A stretch of DNA of 64,000 nt from Callipepla californica brunnescens (taxonomy: Eukaryota; Chordata; Aves; Galliformes; Odontophoridae). The stretch is taken from NCBI GenBank assembly GCA_023055505.1, contig JALIRH010000031.1, forward strand, positions 2,564,485-2,628,484. Reading direction: 5' to 3'. Positions within the stretch are counted from its first letter, which is position 1, and each line of letters opens with the position of its first letter. The notes below the pieces were generated by a model. That model was not told the DNA's origin. It ran no database searches and was given only the letters and a program-made list of their open reading frames with translations. Both the position numbers and the translations under genes were made by a program. Of the stretch, positions 24,601 through 35,756 are shown in pieces.

Positions 24601-26100
24601 TTACCTCAATGAAAGCTGTCAGAGACCTGAAGGTCTACTAGGCAGCAGGCTGCAGATTCTTTTATGTGCTGCGATAGTACAACATCCCCTCCCTGTCTGT
24701 CTCTTTCTAGTGTGTTGTATCATGACTCTTTAGACAGGATTAACCAAATTTGCAGCATGGGTGGCTTCTATCAAGCAGCAGAAATAACAGGGGTTCTATG
24801 TTTGATGCACACGTTTCCATGTAAAAAATGCAGAGATTTGTTTCTGTCATCTCAAGAGCTAGTTCATTTACTTCCAGCTCCAAACTTCTTCCCAGACCAG
24901 CTTCTACGTAGCACTGTTTTCTTGTTTTACATCATCTATCACTGGCTTCCGGCTCATTTTTTGGTCTATTATTTCCTCTCTCCAAGAGATGCACATACCT
25001 TAACAAAATAGAAACTATATCTGTACCTCATCTCTATGTTTGTGTAACTCATCTCTGGCTCATTTTGGGATGGATGTTCCAGTTTTTTCATGATTTTCTT
25101 TCATAACAATACCACTCATAAGCATGATGAGTACTATCTAAATCTAAACTAAATCTCATACCAGGGACATCAACTATTACAAATTTTGTAAATATAGTTT
25201 AATACGGAGTAGAAAAGGCAAGGAACAGAGAGAATAATCAGCAATTTGTTATAAAATATTTATTTCCTGTTGTTTATCCAGCAATATTTGCTCAGACAGT
25301 GCTCTTGTTTTTCAATACAAGGAACTCACTGCAAATTGAGAAATCAAACCAACTCACTGCATATTTGTATTTTGAGTCCTAAAATTCATGCTTTATACCA
25401 AATCTGTATTTCCATGTGCAGCATAAGTGAAGAGTTTCTCAGTATTAAAGTAACCAAGAAACTGCAAGATACATGTATTACACAAGACGCTGTACAACCT
25501 CTTCCATTATTTATGGATTTAAGAATGCAGGAACAATCAGTTCTATCAACCATATAAACTCCATAGAATAAATTTTCCTACGGGAAACTAACATAAAATA
25601 CTCAATCTTTGTGTTTGTTTTGTTGTTGTTGTTTGTTTTTTGTCTTTTTTTTTTTTTTCAAGCTGCTTTGTAAACCTATTTGCAATCCCCAAATCATGTT
25701 GCATACAGATCTGGTACTCAAGTCAATTACCAAATCATAAAAGCATAGTGTCATTGAATGGCTTGGGTTGGAAGAGATGAATATGTCTGCTCTGAGATTT
25801 ATGGAAAGTGTACCTTAGCAGTTAGTAATTGTTTTTCAGAGAATATTCACTAAATAAAAAGATTTTTACTTCAGCCCTCTACTAATATCATGATACTCAT
25901 GTTCCTGAAGTGATTTTCGTATAAGAAAAATATTTTTTTTCTCAAGTCCAGGTGTTCACTTGGGCACCAAATTTTCACTCAGTTTGAAGAAGTGCCTTTG
26001 TCTTTAGGAGCTGAGTATTGTAGCAGCAGTATGAGAGGGAAACTAAGGTGCTATAGCTAAAGATTGGGGAGCACCAGTATGTCTGACTAACGTAGAATAC

Positions 26101-26238
26101 TGTCATGGTTTTATGACCAGGTGATCTTGGATAGTGTGAAAGGAGGCACCAAGGAAAAGAGACTTGCAGGCCAGTTTATTCCAAAGTTCCAAAGTTCTTC
26201 AAGCATTTTCCATTATATGCTGCTTCGGCAGCACATAC

Positions 26239-26272
<34 letters not shown>

Positions 26273-26389
26273 GGCCCCTGTGCAAGGATGACACGCAAAT
26301 TCATGAAGCGTTCTTTTTTTTAACTCTTAATGCAATACATGATGTTATGATGTGGAATACCAGTACCAAAAAATCATAAAACCATGACA
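26101..26389. mobile_element. LTR-like element carrying a U6 snRNA copy, with 5-bp target duplication
   Basis: Begins TGTCATGGTTTTATGA and ends with the matching inverted sequence TCATAAAACCATGACA. Both outer flanks read 'aatac' (26096-26100 and 26390-26394), a 5-bp target site duplication of the kind left by retroviral integrase. The last 68 bases match the 3' ends of the two solo LTRs at 41.2 and 60.9 kb. The centre (26217-26321) is a U6 snRNA copy instead of the LTR middle. Confidence 0.8.
26217..26321 (+). pseudogene. U6 snRNA pseudogene inside an LTR-like element
   Basis: Compared with canonical U6 from memory, the sequence is nearly complete: 'gcttcggcagcacata', the ACAGAGA box with 'gattagcatggcccctg', 'caaggatgacacgcaaattc' and 'gaagcgttc' then a T run. 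Differences: one base lost near the 5' end, about three substitutions, and the 'catat' before the T run missing. There is no recognisable TATA box at the usual place upstream, so it is most likely a retro-copied pseudogene and not a transcribed U6 gene. Confidence 0.85.
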
Positions 26390-26640
26390 AATACTCAAAT
26401 CTTTCTCCACATACAACATACCTCACATGCCTGAGAATACATAGTTTATGTCTAAACTTGCAATCAGGAGCATGTTGCAGCTGCACGAATGAAAATCAGG
26501 TAATGAATGCTCCTAGGTAGCACTGCTGCAAAAGTAATAGTGTCAGCCTGAGAAGAATCACTTTCTGTCAGGTTGATATGGAAAATAAAAGTAAAACCAA
26601 AAGCTCCCCCCCAAAAAAAGCCTACCAAACAAACAAAAAA

Positions 26641-26684
26641 TAAATTAAAATAAAATAAAATAAAATAAAATAATAAATAAATAA
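26641..26684. repeat. (TAAAA)n simple repeat
   Basis: Pentamer taaaa repeated, interrupted at both ends; same unit as the larger tract at 12.1 kb. Confidence 0.9.
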
Positions 26685-26879
26685 GGACTACAAACTGCAA
26701 ATTTTGAATACCCCAGTGCCCTATGAGAGCAGATATTTTTTATTGATACTGCAGAGAAATTTGCTCATTTCAGTAATTCAAAAGAGATCAAATTCCTTTT
26801 ACTCATGAAGTTTATCAGCATGGATTGGTACTTTGTTATTTTACTTTCATTTTTAATAAACAAACTCTTTTTTCTCCAG

Positions 26880-26982
26880 ACGAATATCTTGATGATTCCC
26901 AGGAATGTCAGCTGTGTGCAGCATCCTGTCAGAAGTGCACTGGGCCTGGGGTGGATGACTGCATCGGCTGCCCTAGTACAAG
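26880..26982 (+). CDS. PCSK5: PCSK5 exon I: first PC5B-specific exon
   Basis: 103 bases; acceptor 'tttctccag' after a T-rich tract, donor 'gtatgt'. It completes the split codon of exon G as Asp and reads EYLDDSQECQLCAASCQKC then TGPGVDDCIGCPST, with six cysteines in front-half FU spacing and a GPGxDDC loop typical of PC5. It has the same length and phases (1 in, 2 out) as exon B. It belongs only to the long membrane-bound PC5B. Confidence 0.94.
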
Positions 26983-28620
26983 GTATGTGTCTCCTAACAG
27001 CATGCAGTACAAAGAGCTCACATCAGCACTGTCCCGCAGAGTCAAATGAAAAAGCAGCTGATGATTAAGGTAAAAGGAACCAGGGCTAGAAGCTAAGACA
27101 AGCATTATGTAAACAAGACAGCTGGCTACAAAGGCATTCCTTGTTTAACCAGATTATTCCTACTGTCACAGAAAATGTTATTTTAACATAAAACTCTCTC
27201 CTTTGAATTATCATCCATTCAAAATTGTAGCTATTGAAATCATGAGGATGACAAACTCTAAAAGCAAAATTCTGGGGGATCTGCAGTTTTACAATACCTA
27301 CTGAATTGGAAAAAGTAGTGAAGTTATCAATCAATAAATCCAGGAAATGCTCACAACACCCAAATATATGCCCCTACCTGACACTTACTTTTATAACTTC
27401 TTGTGAGAAGTCAGTAGATCTAGAACAAAACTTTTCCACAGGAGATGTCTGAAGAACAGTAGCCTACTCATTTCAAACTCATGTTCTTCCAATAGCTCTG
27501 TTCTCACATCAATGACTCTGTTTCCCTTGCACAGCAGTTATCTGATATTGAACTGATAGGAAATCAGAATCTGGTCCTGTGAGGCAGAGGAAAACCATCC
27601 TCAGCAATCCTACCATTTACAGTACAAATGTCCATGCTAAGGCCATACCATAGAGGACCAGTGGAGTCCAAATAAATAATCACTGAGGAATCTGTGGATT
27701 TAATTTGTATTAATTCAGACATGGAATTAGAATAGGATTTGGGGCAGAATTTTGGATGGAGGACTGGATATTTTCCAAATGTCATTTGTAGGTTTTACAC
27801 AAAGGTATCTGTAAAACAAAAAAGGTGCAGAACAAAGGAGTTAGAATGTCATTAGGTAAAGATGTTGGAGCCATAAAAAAGTCTTGTGGCCTTTTAAAAG
27901 GATACTGCTGTCTCCTCTGTAACAAATCCTCCAGCAGTTTTCAATTTTTTTACTTAAGGTTTTCAAGGGCTCACTGAGTTCCTTCTGCACATTACCAAAA
28001 GCTGTTAGAAGAGGTTAGACACTATTAAAAGAAAGAATAGTGATGGGAAATCTCAACCAGAAGCTAAAGAATAAGTCCTTCCAATGAACATTATTTGTTA
28101 GGTACTTGAAACAGACCAGTTGAACTGAAACAGGATTGTAAATCTTGTAGCTCTTTAGAGTCTCCAATAGTGCCTATTGAAGACAGTAATGAGAGGCTGC
28201 TAGATAATACAGACTAAAATAAAACAATCCTGGAATGTCTGTCCTCTTTGAAAAGGATGAAAAGATTTTTGGATGGGGGGTAATTACAGAAATTTCATCT
28301 GGAGTTATCACATTATTTCATATTAAAAATCACTGTTAAATCATTTTCTTGTCTGAAAATTCATAATGCTACTAACCTCAATTCAAAAATTGCACAGTAG
28401 TTTTGTTATATCTTTTGTCCAAATAGTTCTCTTCATAAAATTCTTCCTCTTCCTGATAATTGTTTCAGTTACAAAGGTTAGGGACAAGCTCTCGCCTTTT
28501 GGTATTTATCATTCAGAACAATATAGCAAAAAAGCAAGAAAAAGTACCTTTTTTTTCTTTGGTGGAGACATACATCTTTACAACCAGCATATGTGACAAA
28601 AAACAGTACTACTTACATGT

Positions 28621-28830
28621 CATAGAATCACAGAAACATCTGATTTGAAAGGGATTCATAAAGGATATCTGGTCCAACTCCCCTGCAATGAACAGGGATA
28701 CCAACTGTTAGATCAGGTGCTCAGAGCCCTGTCCAGCCTCACCTTGAATATCCCCCGGACATCTCTGAGCCCCATCCTGGAAGGACAAGCCACCTCTGCT
28801 AGAGACCCCAGTGCCCTACTTTCTCCATAG
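28621..28830 (-). mobile_element. CR1 LINE fragment, antisense
   Basis: Starts 'catagaatcacagaaacatc', then 'tggtccaactcccctgcaat' and 'ccagcctcaccttgaatatc'. Reversed CR1 3' end, 5'-truncated. Confidence 0.9.
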
Positions 28831-29041
28831 GAGTGTGGATTTGCTTATCAAGAACATAGCAAAACTTGTGTGAAACTCAGGTTTTAGAGGGAATTAGCAG
28901 ATCCAAAGCAGGTCTAACCTGAAGGATCTGACTGAAGGTATGAACTCTGCAGGTGGTAATATTACCACTGACCTGGAATGCCTGCAGAACAGATGATATA
29001 CCCAACCACAACACAGGCAGCCTGGTGTGCGGTGCAAAGTT

Positions 29042-29345
29042 TAGAATCATAGAGTGACTTGGGTTGAAAGGGACCCCAAAGATAATCCAGTTCCAACCTC
29101 TCTGCCATGGGCAGGGTTGCCAGCTAGAACAAGCATTAGACCATGCTACCCAGGGCCCCATTCAACCTGGCCTTGAACACCTCCTGGGATGGGGCATCCA
29201 CTACTTCTCTGGGCAGCCTGTGCCAGCACCTCACCACTCTCTCATGTGAGATACTTCCCTGAGATATCTAATCTAAATGTCCTCTTTTTAATTTAAAACC
29301 ATCTCCCCTTGTCATATCACTATATACCTGTGTAAAAAGCAGATA
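29042..29345 (-). mobile_element. CR1 LINE fragment, antisense
   Basis: Starts 'tagaatcatagagtgacttg', then 'tcaacctggccttgaacacc', 'gggcagcctgtgccagcacc' and 'ccatctccccttgtcatatc'. Reversed CR1 3' region. Confidence 0.92.
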
Positions 29346-30123
29346 TACCCCTCCTGTTTATAGCAGCATAAGCCCCACAGGAGGTTTCGCAACAATCCTC
29401 AGCTCCCAGATGCCACCATCAGGACAGATGATCAAGGTGACAAAGCCCAGCTACCTCCAGTGCTTCTGTCATGGTGCCCCATTTGCACAAAAACCAAGCA
29501 GTATGCAATGGAACCCAGTTCAAGACCTGAGTACCCTTTTTCAATAATGCAAATAAAGTTCTATGAACTACAATCTGCATAGGACTTTCTTACCACCAGA
29601 CTCCAGAGCAGAGAGGTATCTTTGTAGAATATTCCATATATCCATAAGTGCTTCTCCCTGTTTCCCTTCAGCAGCCTGCCTTTTGCCTTACAAGTCTGTT
29701 TAATCAGTTCTGTAGTCAATGTACTGAAGCCGCAGCTCTGTCCACAGCAAGCCTTCAAAGCAAAACTAATAGGAAACTTCAACAGATAAATCATTCCTTC
29801 ACAGAGAAAGACCTAGTTACTCTTCCTTTTCTAATAACAGTCACGAGTGTCCACTTCAGAGATTGTGGTAGAATGACATTTAGGCCTAAGGCCAAATTTT
29901 TCCAGGAAAATGTTCTAACTCATTTCTCAAGTCCACGGTCCAAACTTGATTGACCTTTTCCTCAGCAAATACCATGAATATGACTAGAAAAATGGAGGAG
30001 TGATGTGAAAAGACACATGTAACAGAATAAAGGAAGAATATTTTGATTTTCTTTTAAGTTAGTATTAAATGTTAAGAAAAAATTGTGGCTGAATTTTAAT
30101 TATGTCTCTCTGTTCCTCAAAAG

Positions 30124-30260
30124 ACTCTTTGATAATGGTCGCTGTGTTATGCAGTGTGCCAGGGGAAAGTATGAATTCAAAAAGCAATGTCATTTGTGCC
30201 ATCATACCTGCCAGGACTGCAGTGGAAGTGAACCTAACAAATGCACTGCATGTGGAACAG
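30124..30260 (+). CDS. PCSK5: PCSK5 exon J: PC5B furin-like repeat
   Basis: 137 bases; acceptor 'cctcaaaag', donor 'gtgaga'. It reads LFDNGRCVMQCARGKYEFKK, then QCHLCHHTCQDCSGSEPNKC and TACGT: eight cysteines. The HLCHHTCQ segment matches the CHHTCQ of human PC5B. Enters in phase 2, leaves in phase 1. Confidence 0.95.
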
Positions 30261-32184
30261 GTGAGAAAAATTTCTTGCATTTTTTTCCCCTTGCTTGACA
30301 TCCAGGTTTCCTTTTCCCTCTGCTAACAAAGCCAGTTGTTAAAGCCAATGAAGTAAGCACTGCTGCATCATTATCATGTTTTAACACTGAAGGCTGTTGG
30401 AGTTTAACAGTTGTTTTTTTTTTAAAAAAAGAATGTAAGAAAGCACATCTCTGCATCATTCATATGTCCATACTCACACCCCTAAGTGTGTTTTGAATGG
30501 GATCCATGGCAACAGAATTAAAAGTGTTAACAACTAAAATAAGGACAGAAATCCTACATAATCTGCTTCTAGAAAATGGGGGAACATATCTGCCCCTCCC
30601 AGACTCTACAAAGCATGTGCTTCACTGAAATAGGGCAACTTGTTGTATAGGCTAGCAGACAGACAGGGTCCTTTCTAAAACGTGCTTGGGGAAGGCTAGG
30701 AACCCATTATAGTGACCATAGTGGGGAAATGGGGCCTGCAAAGAAAAGATTACCACTGACACACATAGCAATTTGTCTTTTTGACAGAGTTTTGCAGAGC
30801 TGAGGTTGAGACAGAAGGTAATGTAATTAAATATACAGTTGTTCCAAGAAAGCAACTCTTCTTGCTAATATCCAGTATTGTCTACAGTTTAAAAATGATT
30901 ATTCACTCTCACCTCTCTAATGCCTGATGGGTAAATAACTTGAGGTTATTACATGTAACTATCGTGGAACTCTTGGAAATGAGAATCTGGAACTTAGTTT
31001 TCAATTCATTTAGGAAAAAGGAATTTTTAGTTTCGGGATGATTTGGGAATTCACCGCCTTTTTCCTTTTTTGCTGCTTCTTGAAGAACAGTGTGAGTCCT
31101 TAATGGCCCAGGATTTGTTTGGTAATGAATGCCCGGGATACGAGAAAACACTAACATAACTGGTAGTAATTAGTCATACTGATGAGATTAATGTTCTCAC
31201 TTTTGGGAACTGTGTCTGTGAGTGAATAGACAAAGTTTTCAAACTAGCTTTCTACATGAGAGAGCAATTTATACGATTTTTCCCCAAATATAACCCTGTG
31301 GTGAACTGCAATATAAATTCCTGTAATTCTGTATCAAGAAGTAAAAAGATCTCAATGAAGGTCACACCCTGAAGAAGTTAGAAAGATCACTGTGGAGATT
31401 TTTACCTGAAATGTAAAAGGAACACAGTCTGAGTTGTTCTCGTGCGTTGCAATACTTATTCCCTAATTCAATTCCTATCTCTGAAGCCTCAAATATAAAT
31501 TATAACAAGTGAATACCTAGGGTGGCTCTGTATATAAGTAATAAAATACAGTTAGCACAACAATGCGTGCAATTTATACCCTAGAGTATACCATTACAAA
31601 ATTTCCCAAGTTACAGTAGATGGCACATGGAGTTACAGGTGATACCATGGGTTTTGCTGAGTTCCCATGCAGTAGAAATTTCTGTTTCTCTGATAGCAAA
31701 CAGATGCACACTTGCTATTCCTGTTCAAATCAAAACATTTCCAGAGCTTAGCTGTGACTAGGATGAGGATTACACTTTAATCTACTATGGAAACAGACTG
31801 ATCCTTTTGAAAGGTGAAGTGGGCAGATTTGCTTTCATAATGGTGATTTTACGTCTACTTGTACAATACATTGCAAATCCTTCTACTCTGTTTGCTGCAG
31901 GGGAATTTTGGGAACCCAGTAATGGAAATCTCTTGATCCTTACTTGATTAGATTGGAGGATGTAAACAGTGATGATTCACAACATTTTTATGTCACAGAT
32001 CTCCAAGAGTGTGGAACATCTGAGATCCTAAAAGTTTTGTGCATTTTAGCTCATCTGGTGTAAAACTGAACCTATCTTGCAATGTTCAATACTATCAGCT
32101 GAAGCATTGGTGGCTTAATAATGCAGCTTCTACTGTCAAAATGTCCTGTGTTGCTGATGTCTTCTCTGTTTCTTTGTGGCACAG
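30261..32184. other. Intron J-K
   Basis: 1.9 kb AT-rich intron, gtgaga...ggcacag. I recognise no repeat or other gene. Confidence 0.8.
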
Positions 32185-32382
32185 ACCGACGAGGCATGGA
32201 GCTTTTTTTGTATTATGGGGAGTGCAGAGAGAGCTGTCCCCCAGGTCACTACCATTCAAAGCACACCTGTGTGCCCTGCTCTAGCCACTGCGAGGTGTGC
32301 CTGGATTCTAGACACTGCAAAAGATGTTCCAGAGGATACTACCTTAACCAAAATATATGTCAGAAGCATAGCTGTAGAGAAG
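32185..32382 (+). CDS. PCSK5: PCSK5 exon K: PC5B furin-like repeats
   Basis: 198 bases; acceptor 'tgtggcacag', donor 'gtaagc'. It encodes ELFLYYGECRESCPPGHYHS, KHTCVPCSSHCEVC and SRHCKRCSRGYYLNQNIC, ending SCREG: ten cysteines. It carries back half plus front half of adjacent FU units in one exon. Phase 1 on both sides, so its length is a multiple of three; skipping it would keep the frame. Confidence 0.95.
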
Positions 32383-32719
32383 GTAAGCATCCTTCAGTGG
32401 AAGGGAAAAGTACTTATTTCAAACTGTTAATGAAATATAGTTAAATATTTTGGTTCCTGCTCTGAAACAGGCAATCTGATCCTGAACTCCTTAACTCCTG
32501 CTCTGATTCTCTTCTTAAGCTATGCTAATGAAAAATTGGAATATTTTCCTCAAATTGAGTGGGATTTCAAGAGAACAAGTGATAAAAAAAAAATTACAGC
32601 ATGTCTTTCTGATTTTTGGATTTGTACAAAGTGTGTTTGCAAGAACCTTACTGAGTGATTTCACATATTGGCCTTCCATTATCACGATTAAACAAAAATT
32701 TATTTCTTTCAAAACTTAG
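32383..32719. other. Intron K-L
   Basis: 337-base intron, gtaagc...aacttag. Nothing recognisable inside. Confidence 0.85.
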
Positions 32720-32788
32720 GTGAATTGGAAGATCCTGACTCTGAAGACTGCATACCTTGTTCAGAAGGATGCCAGAACTGCCAGTTGG
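32720..32788 (+). CDS. PCSK5: PCSK5 exon L: short PC5B exon
   Basis: 69 bases; acceptor 'caaaacttag', donor 'gtaagt'. It encodes GELEDPDSEDCIPC then SEGCQNCQL, four cysteines. Human PC5B has a comparable acidic segment followed by CxxCxxGC. Phase 1 on both sides. The next exon, M, is 14.1 kb away. Confidence 0.92.
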
Positions 32789-32859
32789 GTAAGTAGTCCC
32801 ATTACAAACCTTTCTTCTTCTCCTCATCACCCACCTTACAAACATATTCAGAGTTGACA

Positions 32860-33620
32860 TGTTCCAGGTGCAGAATATGGCACTTGCTCTTTTTAAACTT
32901 CATCTTATTGGTGATTGCACACACCCCTAATTGGTGAAGATCTCTGCAAGGCTTTTCTGCTCTTGAGAGAGCTCTTCCAAATTTAATGTTTTCTTCAACT
33001 TATTCAGAATACCTTCAAGTCCTATATTTAATTCATTTACAAAGAACACTGAAGACATCTGGCCTCAAAATAGTGAACGGCTGCCAGCCTGATTGTCATT
33101 AGCCCACAGAGAAGTAGACAGCATTTCTTTCTCTTTTCCAACTAAACTGTTTATTTTTACAGTGTATTTATTTTTTAATACCAATTCTAAATTCTACCAC
33201 CAGCTTAAATAAGCTTCATATTAGTTTAGCTATTAATATCCTTTTTCTACTGGACTTCTGGTCCAATAAGTCATATGATAAAATGCTTGACAACTCTGGT
33301 GATCAGACATATACAAAAGTGAAGCAGGTCTAACATCTTTGTCTGACTACACCTGTACTTTCTTTATTCTCTCCTGTTTTCCATGACTTTTCAAAACTGA
33401 CAGGGGTCAGTTTGAGAACCACTTCTGCCAGCTCCCTCAGAACTCTGTGTGCATACCATCATGGCCCATGGGTTTGTGTGCACTGAGTTTGCCTAGGTGA
33501 CATCTGAACAATCTTCCCTGATCAAGGGAATATCTTCTTTTCCCCAGACTTTGTCATCACTTTGGTCTGGGATTCTCGACCTCCATTTGTAGCAGAAGCA
33601 GAGAAAATGTTCAGTAACCT
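32860..33620 (-). mobile_element. Old CR1-type LINE fragment, antisense
   Basis: Degenerate but recognisable as the reversed 5'-ward part of CR1 ORF2: 'gttccaggtgcagaatatgg', 'gatctctgcaaggcttttct', 'gccagctccctcagaactct' and 'catggcccatgggtttgtgt'. More diverged than the other CR1 copies in the window; limits are approximate. Confidence 0.6.
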
Positions 33621-35756
33621 TCTCCATGGGAGATTATCATGAATGTCCAACTTTTTGAACTTCTTGGCTATATTAAGTGGAGTTAAACTGTCTTTTATCA
33701 ATCCACTCAGCTTGTTGCTGAGTGATGGGCATGTGCCTGGGCCAAGCTGGGCCACTCAGTGGGGAAGAGCCGCTGTCATGATGGTGCAGGGCAGGAGGTA
33801 GAGCTAATTAGTAGCTGTCTCAGGATGTGTGCAACCCACAGACCTCAGGTTGGACATGCCTATCCTAAATCAACCCCAGTCATAATATTCACTACATATT
33901 TACTCTCAGTTTCTTACCTTCAAATATCTGATTTTAAAAACTGCTTTTCAAAAACTTAAAAGGTGGACAGAATGGATGTTAGTAAAACAAAGACTAAGTT
34001 CACTTCTACAGCTAAGTGAAGTCAGAAGGGTTAGAATGCCAGAGTCTGGTAAGGGGCATGCTATTAAGAAAACTTCTTGGCAGTTATAATGCATATATTA
34101 CTGAGAGTTTATATAGGTTGGTTTAATGTTAGCTGTATTTGGAACAGAAACACAGCAGTGGTATAAAACCAAGGGGCCAAACAGATTTTGCAAATTACCA
34201 TGTGTTCCTGAAATAAAGCATGACCTATAAACTTCAGGCTTAAAATAAATCAGGTAGAGATGTTGTTTGTGTTTCTGCTCTTAATATTCAATGTGATTTC
34301 TGGCGTATCAATAACAACTCATAGATAAGATAAGGACAGTAATAGCTTTCTCTTGTCTCATCAGAAACTTGATATATTTAGAGACTGCTGTAAAGAGAAA
34401 CATCTGAGCTGCGTGTCTCCTAGAAAACAAAAATGGATAATTATGAAAGCTGTAAATAAATTCCACTCCAATAAAAAATAATATTAAAAAGAAAAACTCA
34501 AGTTGAGAAAATGTAGAATATGGAATTTTCACAGCTGTATGATCTTTCTACATCCTTCCTTCTTAAAATTAAGGGAATGCTGGATGGTTTTAAAGCCTCA
34601 TTTTTTGTATCTTCCATTCACTACTACTGAGGAATTTAATTGGTAAGAACTGTGGAGGTGGAAAAGCATTCCACTGTAGTGTATGTTTCTATTAGGACAG
34701 CAGGAAGTTCTGGGGAAAGCTTAAGAAAGTGAGAAGGGGGAAAAGGGAGAAAGAAAGAGGGAAAGGGAGAGATGGAAGGAAGAAAAAGGATAAACATAAT
34801 AATCACATCAACTGCAATCAAGACTATATAGTTCACATACTAAAAAGTATTTTTTCATATACAAATGTATATCAATTTCATGAATATTCATATATTTCAA
34901 AAAGACTCAAGATCATTCTCTCAAAAACTGTTGTCAAATACCTGCTCTTTTGGAGTTGCTTTGAGGTTCTTTTATATATAATGTAAGTGATAAAAGTAAT
35001 TACCTTCTTCAGCTTATGGTTGCTGTAGGATCACTTACAAAAGTTGTATGAACTAAAAGAGGAATATCAGAACAGGAGAGATTGGTATGCTGTCTCAGAA
35101 CTGAACTGCCTGAACTAATTTTTGGACTCTTTTTTTTCCGTGTAGAACCAGAAAAAAAGATTTAATTACTGCCTTCAATTTTGGCAATGTTTTTCAGTTT
35201 TTGAGTGATACTGTCCAGCTTTGTACAAACAACTGAGTAAGATCTACTCTATTGTGACATGATGCCAGCTGTTGTAGACAGAGCAAACAATGGAGGTGGA
35301 TTGTATAACAAGCTTCTAATCTTGATCAGTAGCAACCTTATGAATGGATTATGTCATAGGTACTATACTTCTATATCAATTTAGTGATTTATGTCCTGTG
35401 CCAGATATTTCACAGAAGTATGCAAAACATACCATTTAAGTTACACTTCTGGTCAGTGTTCTCCAGTACGGAAGATGCTGGAGAAGATAAACAGTATCTG
35501 TAATACTGGCTAGGATCCTCAGAGAACAATGTCAAATCCATTTCTTTTCCTCCAAGTTTTTTTTAGAACAATGCATCTTTACTGTATCTAGACTAGACTG
35601 TAAGTCCAAGATTAAAGATAGGGACATTCAGAGTGACAAACTCAAGGACAGGTACAGTCATTGTAGCTTTAACATAGATGTTTTCTTTGAAATTAAGAGG
35701 ATACCTCTCTTTCTAATTCATTTCATTAACTCTGGGGCTACTCATATTTTTAGGAA

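Larger units (their letters stand above)
14891..26879. other. PC5B-only intron (rest of G-I intron)
   Basis: 12 kb removed when exon G is spliced to exon I. It may include longer PC5A 3' UTR sequence up to about 15.6 kb. It holds an AT-rich patch (15868-15896), an (AAAAC)n run (16839-16877), CR1 fragments at 19.3 kb and 21.1-21.6 kb, a T/G-rich run (25612-25660), the U6-bearing LTR-like element (26101-26389) and a (TAAAA)n run (26641-26684). I see no exon with cysteine-repeat character here. Confidence 0.75.
26983..30123. other. Intron I-J
   Basis: 3.1 kb intron, gtatgt...caaaag, with antisense CR1 fragments at 28621-28830 and 29042-29345. No other recognisable feature. Confidence 0.85.

Noticed and set aside
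26217..26321. Functional U6 snRNA gene
   Set aside because: It has a base lost at the 5' end, substitutions in the body, a changed 3' end and no recognisable upstream promoter; it is also inside an LTR-like element.
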